47,424 nt of DNA, from the NCBI GenBank assembly GCA_030692055.1, contig JAUYCY010000023.1, positions 1-47,424 on the forward strand, in the 5' to 3' direction. Every line of letters begins with the position of its first letter. Position 1 is the first letter of the stretch. The notes under the pieces were generated by a model that was given only the letters and a program-made list of their open reading frames with translations, was not told the origin of the DNA and searched no databases. The stretch comes from Candidatus Omnitrophota bacterium. Its GTDB lineage: Bacteria > Omnitrophota > Koll11 > Duberdicusellales > 4484-171. Shown here piece after piece: positions 38,119 to 45,304 of this stretch. The position numbers were made by a program, and so were the translations under genes.

Positions 38119-39345
38119 CTCAATAGCCAATACTACATTTATCCCGCCGCGGCCGCGCGCAAGAAGCAATGCTTTATTTATTTTCTTTTCCCGCGACACA
38201 TTAGGCGTATAGTCAAGGTCGCAGTAAGGGTCTTTCATTTCATAGTTAATGGTTGGCAAAATTAAGCTATTATTCATCGAAAATAAAGTTACGATTAAAT
38301 CTAAGGCAGTTTGAGCACCTAAGAGGTTTCCATACATACTCTTAGGCGCGCTTAATGAAATATGCTCTAATTCTTTACCAAATACGTTTTTTAGGCTTTG
38401 GGTTTCTAAATAATCGCCCATAACCGTAGCTTCTGCGTCCAGACAAATATAATCCACTTCTTTCTTGGACCAACCTGCGTCTTTGAGGCATTCTTCTATG
38501 GCATATTCAAGCATTTCCGATGTCGGGCTGTAGCGGCAGTAGTTATAGCCGTCTGAGGAAAAGCCGACGCCTTTTAAAAATCCGTAAATACGCGCGCCGC
38601 GATTCTTAGCATGCCCTTCTTTTTCTAAATTTACTATTCCGGAACCTTCCCCTATTACAAAACCATCCCTATACAAATCATAAGGTTTATAGGCTTTTTT
38701 TGGATTTAGGTTATTCTTAGATAATTGGCCGCAAGAATTAGCGCTAAGCAATGCATAAGGCGTAATAGGCGCTTCCATTCCTCCGGCAAGAACATAATCA
38801 TTCTTGCCATCGCTAACATTTTTTGCACCATACCACAAAGCAAGCGCTGAAGATGCTTTATCTGCAACAACAGTTTTGCTATAGCCTTTAAAACCATAAT
38901 AAATTGTGATTTGGCCTTGCGGAGCTGCGGGAAACCAGGCGCTTGCCATATAAGGAGATACGCCTTCTCTACCTTCAATATACATATCACGTAACTCTGT
39001 TTCTGCAAAAAGCCAACCGCCAATGGCATTCCCCATAAAAACACCCACACGGGTTTTGTCCACACTGTTCAAATCAATCTTTGCATCTTGTATCGCCTGT
39101 TCACTTGCAACTAACGCCATGTGCGAAAATACGTCTATTTTTTTTACAAGGCGGCTCGGTAAATGCGAATAGTGATCAAGCTCATGCACTTGCCCGGCAA
39201 TACGCGAAGGATAAAGTGATGCATCAAAACGCGTAATTTCATCTACAAAAGATTTACATTTTTTTAAATTTGCCCAAAAAGTCTCTTTTTTTAAGCCAGC
39301 AGGAGAAACTACTCCGATACCTGTTATTGCTACACGTTCTTTCAT
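38113..39345 (-). CDS. Type II PKS KS-beta / chain length factor
   Basis: A 410-residue thiolase-fold protein homologous to the neighbouring KS-alpha (shared PxCDLDYxPN near the end, RDGFVIGEGSGIV, KSMYGN). Every catalytic position has changed: the region of KS-alpha Cys166 reads ADKASS (Lys163), His306 aligns with Asp303 (CLDAEATVMGD) and His343 with Asn340 (SMYGN), while Lys335 remains. That is the signature of a chain length factor, the non-condensing partner that sets chain length in the KS-alpha/CLF heterodimer. Known CLFs usually have Gln at the Cys position, so Lys is unusual. TAAGGAG precedes the ATG. Confidence 0.9.
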   Translation of the reverse strand: MKERVAITGIGVVSPAGLKKETFWANLKKCKSFVDEITRFDASLYPSRIAGQVHELDHYSHLPSRLVKKIDVFSHMALVASEQAIQDAKIDLNSVDKTRVGVFMGNAIGGWLFAETELRDMYIEGREGVSPYMASAWFPAAPQGQITIYYGFKGYSKTVVADKASSALALWYGAKNVSDGKNDYVLAGGMEAPITPYALLSANSCGQLSKNNLNPKKAYKPYDLYRDGFVIGEGSGIVNLEKEGHAKNRGARIYGFLKGVGFSSDGYNYCRYSPTSEMLEYAIEECLKDAGWSKKEVDYICLDAEATVMGDYLETQSLKNVFGKELEHISLSAPKSMYGNLLGAQTALDLIVTLFSMNNSLILPTINYEMKDPYCDLDYTPNVSREKKINKALLLARGRGGINVVLAIEK

Positions 39346-39355
39346 TATAAACTCC

Positions 39356-39449
39356 TTAGTCGTTTAAACGCAGATTCTCGCAAATCCAACGCAGATTTAC
39401 GCAGATACTTTATCTGCGACTATCTGCGTTTCTGCGCGTTAATCTGCGT
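39356..39449. repeat. Word-repeat hairpin, cgcagat type (KS-alpha/KS-beta junction)
   Basis: AACGCAGATT, AACGCAGATT and ACGCAGATA face TATCTGCG, TATCTGCGTT and AATCTGCGTA. The right arm encodes the end (Tyr-Ala-Asp-stop) of KS-alpha, and the left arm ends three bases before the Shine-Dalgarno of KS-beta. Confidence 0.82.
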
Positions 39450-40689
39450 ATTTCTTAAATATAATCGAAGAATGTATTCCGGAAAATCCGCTGCTTGTTT
39501 TTAAAATATAGTTAGGCATATATTGTCGCTTAACATTTGGAATATAATCTAAGTCACATTTTGGATCAGGTTCTTCTTGATTTATTGTCGGCGGTAAATA
39601 ACCTTTTTCAAAAATCATTGCGCACAATACGCTTTCCACGGCATTTGCCGCAGCTAATGGATGGCCAATCATAGATTTTACCGAGCTTATAGGAAGTTTG
39701 TAGGCGTAATCGCCAAATACTGCCTTATACGCATTGGTTTCAAATACATCGTTTTGACGGGTAGATGAACCGTGGGTATTAATATAGTCTATATCTTCGT
39801 TCTTTATACCGGCGTCTTTTATGGCGTCTTTTATGCAACGTTCCATAGCTTCGCCATCCTCTGGCAAATCCGTCATGTGATAAGCATTACAGCTTGTTCC
39901 ATACCCAACGATTTCTCCATAAATATGAACACCTCTTTTTTTGGCGTGTTCTAATTCCTCAAGCACTAAAACTCCTGCGCCTTCAGAAATAACGAAACCG
40001 TTTCTTTTGTTATCAAATGGCCGGCTTGCTTTGTGCGGCTCATCGTTATTTTTAGCTAAAACATTAACCACGTCAAAAGCGCCGAAAGTAATCGGGCATA
40101 CCGGGGCCTCTGTACCTCCAGCAATAACCATATCCTGCCTACCTTCCCGGATAAGTTCAAAAGAAAATCCTAAGGAATCCGTGGCAGCGGTGCAACCAGT
40201 TGAAACCGTGCAATTAAGCCCTTTTGTATGATAAATGGCGCCTATTTCTGCGCTTGGAGTATTAAACATTGCCGCATCGTAAAGATAAGGCCTGCCCTTA
40301 CGCGGGTCAATGGGCTTTTTACCCCAATCGGTTACCAATAAAAACTCTTCCTCCATAAAACGCGTTCCGCAAATAGCATTAGCTAAAATTACACCGCAAC
40401 GTTTTACGTCTATTTTTTTGAAATCTATTTTAGCATCCTCTACTGCCTGCTTTGCCGCGGCAATACCAAATTGCACATACCTATCCATACGCTCGTGATC
40501 TTTTATGCCGAAATTTAACGGGTCAAAGCCTAAATCCTGCGAAGCTATTTTTGATACAAATAAACTTACGTCAAAATTCTCTACCCTTTCAACAAAGGAT
40601 TTACCCGCAATAAGATTATTATAGAATGTATCCTTGTCTTCGCCTGCCGCGCTGATTACTCCGATTCCTGTTATAACAACTCGTTTCAT
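39439..40689 (-). CDS. Type II PKS KS-alpha (beta-ketoacyl synthase)
   Basis: A 416-residue condensing enzyme from MKRVVITGIG. Catalytic residues: Cys166 (VSTGCTAATDSLG), His306 (NTHGSSTRQND), Lys338 and His343 (SVKSMIGHPLAA). Several stretches are typical of actinomycete KS-alpha rather than FabF: FELIREGRQDMVIAGGTEAPVCPITFGAFD, ASRPFDNKRNGFVISEGA, NAYHMTDLPEDG and PDPKCDLDYIPN. It condenses malonyl-ACP units with the CLF downstream. An ATG 16 codons upstream is rejected because those codons (MCNPRESALKRR) are repeat DNA and AAGGAG lies seven bases before MKRVV. Confidence 0.93.
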   Translation of the reverse strand: MKRVVITGIGVISAAGEDKDTFYNNLIAGKSFVERVENFDVSLFVSKIASQDLGFDPLNFGIKDHERMDRYVQFGIAAAKQAVEDAKIDFKKIDVKRCGVILANAICGTRFMEEEFLLVTDWGKKPIDPRKGRPYLYDAAMFNTPSAEIGAIYHTKGLNCTVSTGCTAATDSLGFSFELIREGRQDMVIAGGTEAPVCPITFGAFDVVNVLAKNNDEPHKASRPFDNKRNGFVISEGAGVLVLEELEHAKKRGVHIYGEIVGYGTSCNAYHMTDLPEDGEAMERCIKDAIKDAGIKNEDIDYINTHGSSTRQNDVFETNAYKAVFGDYAYKLPISSVKSMIGHPLAAANAVESVLCAMIFEKGYLPPTINQEEPDPKCDLDYIPNVKRQYMPNYILKTSSGFSGIHSSIIFKKYAD

Positions 40690-40700
40690 TTCTAAGCTCC

Positions 40701-40799
40701 TTCGTCGCTTCAACGCGGATTCCCGCGGATTGCACACAGATAGTCGCAGATTTATCTGCGTATATCTGCGTTGGATTTGCGTGTATCTGCGTTTTTTCT
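40701..40799. repeat. Word-repeat hairpin, mixed gcggat/cgcagat type
   Basis: AACGCGGATT, CCGCGGATTG, ACACAGATA and TCGCAGATT on the left; ATCTGCGTATATCTGCG, TTGCGTGTATCTGCGTT on the right. It shows that the two word types can mix in one element. Its right arm encodes the last 14 or so residues and the TAA stop of the PanE fusion. Confidence 0.8.
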
Positions 40800-42398
40800 A
40801 CTTACCTTAAAAACAATATTCCCACCATCCGGGCAAGTTACGGTATTGATACCGTCCGGATCATCCATAAAGAAAAATTTTGCTCCGAAGTTAAGCGCGA
40901 AAAGCGCCGGGAAAGCGCAATGATAAGCTGCGCCGCAGAACCCTTCAGGACACCTCAAACCTTTAACTTCAAATTTATCACCAAGCTTATATTGATAAGC
41001 GCATTTTCCTTTTGCCTGTACTACTTCTAAAACCATATCTTTCGGATTAGGCCCTTTATGATCCGGATCTTTTTCAATCATCTCAATTTTTCCTTCTTTA
41101 TCAAAAATCTCTGCCTTAAATTCTAATTTTCCTCCGTCCGGACAAGTTACTAAAAGCGAGCGCTGATTATCTCTAAAGGGGAATTTCGCCCCAAAACTTA
41201 AAGCGTAAATTACCGGAAATATGGCATGCGCCAGGCCTAAACAAAAATGTTTTGGCGGGTGCGTAAAATCCTCTAAAATAATCTCATCACCAATTTTATA
41301 GCCGTGATAGCAAACACCTTCAACTTTCGCTACAGTTAGCTTTAAACGAGGAAATGGCGTATTAACTCTCTCGCTATCCGCCTGAAAGCATCCTTGCGGA
41401 ATTAAGTTCTTGGTTTTAGCGATAAGTTCTTCCATGGTTAGAAACTTTTTATCTTTCTCTACTTTATGCACAAGCTCTACCAGTTTTTTGTTAAGCGGGG
41501 TAGGATAAGAACATTGCTTTCCTAGTTCTATAAATGCCCCATTTAGATAATCAATCTCGGAAGGCCTGTCGCGCTTGATACTTTGTAAAATTGAGCCATA
41601 AAGCGGCTCTTTACTTAGATTAACCATGATGCCGGAAAATATTTTAGCTGCTTCTCTTATCGGCATAGAAGCTAGTTTAGTGACTTGTCCGACAGTAAAA
41701 TCCGGTAAATCAACTAATTTTATTCCCGCTTTTTTTACTGCGCCAAGAGCTTCCTGCCATATACCGATACTTACTTCACATAAGTCTAAATTAGCGAAGC
41801 ATTCCTGCATGCTTTTACCCACAATTGCGGGTATACAGTTATTGGCGTTAGCAAAAACCTTAAGCCATTTCATACCTAAAATATCTGCACTAATTTCAAT
41901 GGGAAAAATTTTGCTTAAAATAGTTTTTATCTCTTCGACGCTGCTATCATTCTTAGCGTAAGGCTTGCCTATTACCCATTTCCTATCAAAATTATGCACA
42001 ATTTTTCCCGGCTCTAAATAGGTTGAACCAAACATTACGATGCTAGAGATAATATTTTCTTTTTTTACATATTTAGCTACAATTTCATCAGCCTTTACGC
42101 CGTTTTGCGTAGCTAAAATAAGTGTATCTTCTAAATATTTACGGTTTTGCCCTAAGACTTCTTCTATATCCTGTGTTTTAGTCGCTAAAATTACAAGGTC
42201 TACCTTAGCATTAAGCTTCTCAAAAATATCAATTTTAATTTTGAAATTTCCTCTGACACCGGAAATTTGTAGGCCGTTCTTAGCTATGGCAAAAGCGGAG
42301 TCTTTATGCCCCACTAAAAAGACATCTTGGCTTTTTTCTTTAAGATATCCGGCAACCAAACCGCCGATTGCCCCTGAACCGATAACTGCTATCGTCAT
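40752..42398 (-). CDS. Ketopantoate-reductase-like protein fused to two TIGR04076-like domains
   Basis: About 548 residues. Residues 1-310 are a PanE/ApbA-type NADP oxidoreductase: Rossmann motif IAVIGSGAIGGLVAGYL, LATKTQD, LATQNGVKADEI and the C-terminal helical domain with KRDRPSEIDYLNG. From about 345 two tandem modules follow, each with 'V..V.G.C...YKIGDE/YKLGDKF......P..FC..A....FP..YALSFGAKF......VTCPDGG', the Cys-rich TIGR04076 pattern. I know of no such fusion. In this cluster it may be a redox tailoring enzyme; pantothenate synthesis is less likely. The Met at 42398 (GAGAGG seven bases upstream) is preferred; the last 14 residues (NADTRKSNADIRR) are repeat-encoded. Confidence 0.85.
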   Translation of the reverse strand: MTIAVIGSGAIGGLVAGYLKEKSQDVFLVGHKDSAFAIAKNGLQISGVRGNFKIKIDIFEKLNAKVDLVILATKTQDIEEVLGQNRKYLEDTLILATQNGVKADEIVAKYVKKENIISSIVMFGSTYLEPGKIVHNFDRKWVIGKPYAKNDSSVEEIKTILSKIFPIEISADILGMKWLKVFANANNCIPAIVGKSMQECFANLDLCEVSIGIWQEALGAVKKAGIKLVDLPDFTVGQVTKLASMPIREAAKIFSGIMVNLSKEPLYGSILQSIKRDRPSEIDYLNGAFIELGKQCSYPTPLNKKLVELVHKVEKDKKFLTMEELIAKTKNLIPQGCFQADSERVNTPFPRLKLTVAKVEGVCYHGYKIGDEIILEDFTHPPKHFCLGLAHAIFPVIYALSFGAKFPFRDNQRSLLVTCPDGGKLEFKAEIFDKEGKIEMIEKDPDHKGPNPKDMVLEVVQAKGKCAYQYKLGDKFEVKGLRCPEGFCGAAYHCAFPALFALNFGAKFFFMDDPDGINTVTCPDGGNIVFKVSRKNADTRKSNADIRR

Positions 42399-42410
42399 AT
42401 ACATTCCTCT

Positions 42411-42499
42411 CGCAGATTAGCGCAGATTGGAATTGCAGATAGTCACAGATTGAATATCTGTGCCCATCTGTGGTGTTTATCTGTGCTCATCTGTGTATT
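42411..42499. repeat. Word-repeat hairpin, cgcagatt/cacagat type
   Basis: TCGCAGATT, GCGCAGATT and TCACAGATT face AATATCTGTG, CATCTGTGG, TATCTGTG and CATCTGTG. The right arm encodes Thr-Asp-Glu-His-Arg-stop of the PCP_red-like protein, in the same register as the korB end. Confidence 0.82.
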
Positions 42500-42746
42500 T
42501 TTCGTAATCAATGCCCAGTTTAGTAAACAATCTCTTCATCATATCTTTGAACGCCGGGGGTATTTCTTTAAAGAAAGCTTCTATCAATTCTTTCTCTTCT
42601 ACGCTCGCCAGGCATTTAGTTTTCGCAATCTCTTCAGCTGATTCCTTCACCAGCTTTTGCGCAATGGTGCGGTGAAATTGAGGTAAATTGCTAATTACTT
42701 TATCAAATATCTCTTTCGCTTTTGGACTCCAATTTATTTCGGACAT
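42477..42746 (-). CDS. PCP_red-domain-like small protein
   Basis: Eighty-nine residues: INWSPKAKEIFDKVISNLPQFHRTIAQKLVKESAEEIAKTKCLASVEEKELIEAFF fits the short helical PCP_red module (PF08369) found at the C-terminus of the light-independent protochlorophyllide reductase BchB and as free small proteins in anaerobes. A second segment, PPAFKDMMKRLFTKLGIDYEKY, follows. A free copy in a cluster with a BchE-like enzyme is notable, but no chlorophyll genes are present. AAAAGGAG precedes the ATG. It ends in a repeat-encoded TDEHR. Confidence 0.7.
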   Translation of the reverse strand: MSEINWSPKAKEIFDKVISNLPQFHRTIAQKLVKESAEEIAKTKCLASVEEKELIEAFFKEIPPAFKDMMKRLFTKLGIDYEKYTDEHR

Positions 42747-42757
42747 ATTTTTAACTC

Positions 42758-42867
42758 CTTTTCATACACGAATAGGCACGAATTACACACAAATATTCAC
42801 GAATTTATTCGTGTCAATTAGTGTGAGCCCGATATTATATCGGGCGAATTCGTGAAAATTCGTGTTA
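42758..42867. repeat. Word-repeat hairpin, cacgaat type, with nested hairpin
   Basis: ACACGAATA, GCACGAATT and TCACGAATT face ATTCGTGTCAATTAGTGTG and GAATTCGTG, AATTCGTGTT. A GCCCGATATTATATCGGGC palindrome (42827-42845) is nested in it, as CCCCGACAT... is in the element at 10216. The TAA stop of the phosphorylase is at its right edge. Confidence 0.82.
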
Positions 42868-43590
42868 AATCAATTCAAACGCCGCCTTCGTCATCTTCTC
42901 TTCCGCGTCAAACAAACGAAAATCCGCAAAACCCATTTCGCCGGTAAGTAGGTTGTCTGAAACTACTAAAACCGCAGCAACTTTTCTTTTATAAACATTT
43001 GCGATGGTAACAAAAGGGCTGGTTACCATATCTACGCAAATAGCTCCTTTTTCTATATAAGGGTTTACAATCTCTTTTGTTTCTCTAAACATAGCGTCCG
43101 TTGTCCAGCAAGCGCCCTGATAAACTTTTCCTTCCTTTTTAAATATATTTGCCAACTTACCGGTTAATTCTTTATCGACTTGCGAAACAAAACTATCATC
43201 AACATAATAACGCGTAGCTCCGTCCCCTCTGATTACCTTATCGACAACAACAAAATCTCCGACAGTCATTTCCTGTTTCATGCCTCCGCAGGAACCCAGG
43301 CGAATAAGCGTTTGTATTCCTCCGACACATAAAATTTCTGTAACGAACGCGGAATCCGGAGCATAAAATCCGCCGTTGCCTACTGTAACTTTTTTTCCTT
43401 TATGTGTTCCGGTCCAAAAGGTATAGCCTAAAAAGCTAAAATTCTTTACCGGATTTTCTAAATACTGCAGGCATCTTTGCGCCCTTTGCATTTGACCGCT
43501 GATAACGCCAATTTCTCCGAAATCTCCCGGCCTAAATTGTAATGACTCAAGTAATCCCTTAGCGTGTAAGTGAACGTCTCTTTGCATCAT
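42865..43590 (-). CDS. Nucleoside phosphorylase (PNP/uridine phosphorylase family)
   Basis: About 241 residues from MMQRDVHLHAKG. The family-1 phosphorylase pattern is present: phosphate-binding RAQR near 38-41, GSCGG near 107-111 (LIRLGSCGGMKQEMTVGDFVVVDKVIRGDG), and the ribose/base pocket segment GAICVDMVTSPFVTIANVYKRKVAAVLVVSDNL. Substrate may be uridine, purine nucleosides, or MTA/5'-deoxyadenosine. The last would supply the sugar-1-phosphate for the MtnA and aldolase genes at 25.5-27.5 kb and recycle the by-product of the radical SAM enzyme (inference). CAAGGAG precedes the chosen ATG; longer starts are repeat DNA. Confidence 0.88.
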   Translation of the reverse strand: MMQRDVHLHAKGLLESLQFRPGDFGEIGVISGQMQRAQRCLQYLENPVKNFSFLGYTFWTGTHKGKKVTVGNGGFYAPDSAFVTEILCVGGIQTLIRLGSCGGMKQEMTVGDFVVVDKVIRGDGATRYYVDDSFVSQVDKELTGKLANIFKKEGKVYQGACWTTDAMFRETKEIVNPYIEKGAICVDMVTSPFVTIANVYKRKVAAVLVVSDNLLTGEMGFADFRLFDAEEKMTKAAFELI

Positions 43591-43608
43591 TGTTTGACTC
43601 CTTGTAAT

Positions 43609-43803
43609 ATAGAAGCGGATATACGCGCCTACCTGTCGGTAGGCAGGGATATTTACGCGGAATCGGCGTTTATCCGTCCCGCCCTGCGCCTTAAAATCTC
43701 GGCGGGATCCCGCTAAGGGCGGGACGTTTTCCGCCACCGATATTTTATTATATGTGGGGGGATCCGCCTCTGGCGGAAGATCCGCGCTCATCCGCTTCTA
43801 ATT
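43609..43803. repeat. Large nested word-repeat hairpin, gcggat type
   Basis: AGAAGCGGATATACGCG and ATTTACGCGGAAT face TATCCGT..., CCGCGCTCATCCGCTTCT. Nested within are CCTACCTGTCGGTAGGCAGG, CCCGCCCTG...GGCGGGATCCCGCTAAGGGCGGGA and GGATCCGCCTCTGGCGGAAGATCC hairpins. It looks like elements inserted into an element. The right end encodes the C-terminus of the acyl ligase. Confidence 0.82.
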
Positions 43804-45286
43804 TTGTTTTATCAATCTTTCCCACTCTATTTTTCGGTAAGTCCTGTAAAAATTCAAAATAATGCGGAATTTTAAAATGTGCTAAGTGTAGTTTTAAGTA
43901 ATCTTTTAGCTCCTGCGGGTCTATGGTTCTATTTTCCCGCGGCACAATGAATGCCTTAGGGACTTCACCCCTTAATTTATCCGGCACGCCGATTACTGCC
44001 ACTTCCTTTACTTTTGGATAGGACTGAATCTTTTCTTCCACTTCGTAAGAAAAAACTATTTCGCCGGCTACTTTTATCATGTCTTTTTTTCTTCCTACCA
44101 GGTAAATAAGGCCGTCTTTACAATACGCTAAATCGCCCGTCTTAAAATAACCGTCGGAAGAAAAAGCCTCTTGGGTTAACATTGGCTCTTTATAATAACA
44201 CACCAACACCCCTTCACCTTTAACCCAAAGCTCTCCGGTTTCGCCATAAAGCAGCTTGTTGCCTTCCTCATTAACAACCTTTGCTTCCATTTTAAAACCA
44301 AAGCTACCGATGCTACTTAGCTTTCTGTCGTCAGGCGGCGAATAAGTATTGGGGGCAGAAGTTTCAGTCATGCCCCAGCCGTTTAATATAATAGCCTTGG
44401 GGCACGCCTCATGAAATTTCTTTAATAATTCCGGTGAAGAAGGCGCGCCGAATACAACCGCATACCTTAAAGCTGAAAGGTTAAAGCGCAAATCTTTTAA
44501 AGAAAGAATTGCTAAATACATTGCAGGAACAATACAAAATATAGTGACCTTATGTTTTTCTAAATTTTTTAAAAATTCTAAGGGATGAAATCTTTCCATG
44601 AGCACCATAGTCGAACCAAAACGAGCCATCAAAAGTATATAATCAAGCCCTCCGATGTGTGAAAAAGGAACGCCGCCGGTGAGAAATATATCGTTTTGGG
44701 AAACTTTTAGAAAATGATTTATGGTATCAACAGGATTATCTAGGTGTTTATAGGTTAACATTACCCCTTTAGGATGGCCGGTTGAGCCGGACGTGTAGAA
44801 TATGGAAGAAAAATCGTTGTCTTTTATCTCTGCCACAGGTTCTTTATCTTGGCCTTTCGCCAAAACATCATCCCAAAAAGAAAATCCGGATATCTTTTCT
44901 TTACAAACAATTATATCTTTTAATGTGGGGCACTGGTTCTTGACGTTTATTAAATTAATATCTTTTTTTGGCTGGGTAATTAATATTTTGCTTTCGCTGT
45001 GGTTTATAAGGTTAATTATCTCTTCTTCTGTGAGCATAAAGTCAAAAGGCACTAGGGTTGCCCCTATGCTAAGTATACCTAGATAGCTATACACTGCTTC
45101 GGGAATGTTTGAAAGAAATAGGGCGATTTTATCCGGCTTTCGTATGCGTAAATTATAAAAATAGTTGGCTAACCTAAAAGACGGCTCTTTTAATTGCGAA
45201 AAGGTAATTACCTTATCCTCAAAAATAATCGCTGGCTTTTCTGGATATAAAGAAGCCTGTTTTGTTAATAATTCTTTAATATTCAT
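43748..45286 (-). CDS. AMP-forming acyl/aryl ligase (ANL superfamily)
   Basis: A 512-residue acyl-CoA synthetase-type enzyme. The ATP-binding loop YTSGSTGHPKG is at 164-174, GWGMTET lies near 305, the hinge KTGDLAYCKDGLIYLVGRKKDMIKV follows, and the A10 lysine is in NRVGKIDKTK. It activates a carboxylic acid to the adenylate and then to CoA or ACP, which could supply a starter unit for the polyketide synthase (inference). It is the first gene after the promoter at 45404-45431. The last 16 or so residues (EADERGSSARGG...) are repeat-encoded. Confidence 0.9.
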   Translation of the reverse strand: MNIKELLTKQASLYPEKPAIIFEDKVITFSQLKEPSFRLANYFYNLRIRKPDKIALFLSNIPEAVYSYLGILSIGATLVPFDFMLTEEEIINLINHSESKILITQPKKDINLINVKNQCPTLKDIIVCKEKISGFSFWDDVLAKGQDKEPVAEIKDNDFSSIFYTSGSTGHPKGVMLTYKHLDNPVDTINHFLKVSQNDIFLTGGVPFSHIGGLDYILLMARFGSTMVLMERFHPLEFLKNLEKHKVTIFCIVPAMYLAILSLKDLRFNLSALRYAVVFGAPSSPELLKKFHEACPKAIILNGWGMTETSAPNTYSPPDDRKLSSIGSFGFKMEAKVVNEEGNKLLYGETGELWVKGEGVLVCYYKEPMLTQEAFSSDGYFKTGDLAYCKDGLIYLVGRKKDMIKVAGEIVFSYEVEEKIQSYPKVKEVAVIGVPDKLRGEVPKAFIVPRENRTIDPQELKDYLKLHLAHFKIPHYFEFLQDLPKNRVGKIDKTKLEADERGSSARGGSPHI

Positions 45287-45304
45287 ATATTACCTCCCCT
45301 TTTT

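Noticed and set aside
38113..40689. The KS pair as ordinary FabF genes of fatty-acid synthesis
   Set aside because: One partner has lost all catalytic residues except Lys, the other has type II PKS block motifs, and aromatase and cyclase genes are adjacent. No fabD, fabH or fabI is present.
38113..40689. Aryl polyene cluster
   Set aside because: Aryl polyene clusters carry KS pairs too, but also dedicated dehydratases, acyltransferases and ammonia-lyase genes, and lack an SRPBCC aromatase. None of those hallmarks is seen.
42865..43791. Longer start for the nucleoside phosphorylase adding about 67 residues
   Set aside because: The added residues (LPPEADPP... and so on) are repeat DNA; the internal ATG at 43590 has AAGGAG at good spacing and matches the family's length.
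2413..43803. Tandem 10-12 bp words as CRISPR arrays
   Set aside because: The words are too short, are not separated by unique spacers of constant length, and turn into their reverse complement halfway. No cas gene is present.
2413..43803. Imperfect palindromes after each gene as integron attC sites (gene cassettes)
   Set aside because: No GTTRRRY core sites, no integrase, and the genes are housekeeping or operon members with Shine-Dalgarno signals rather than promoterless cassettes.
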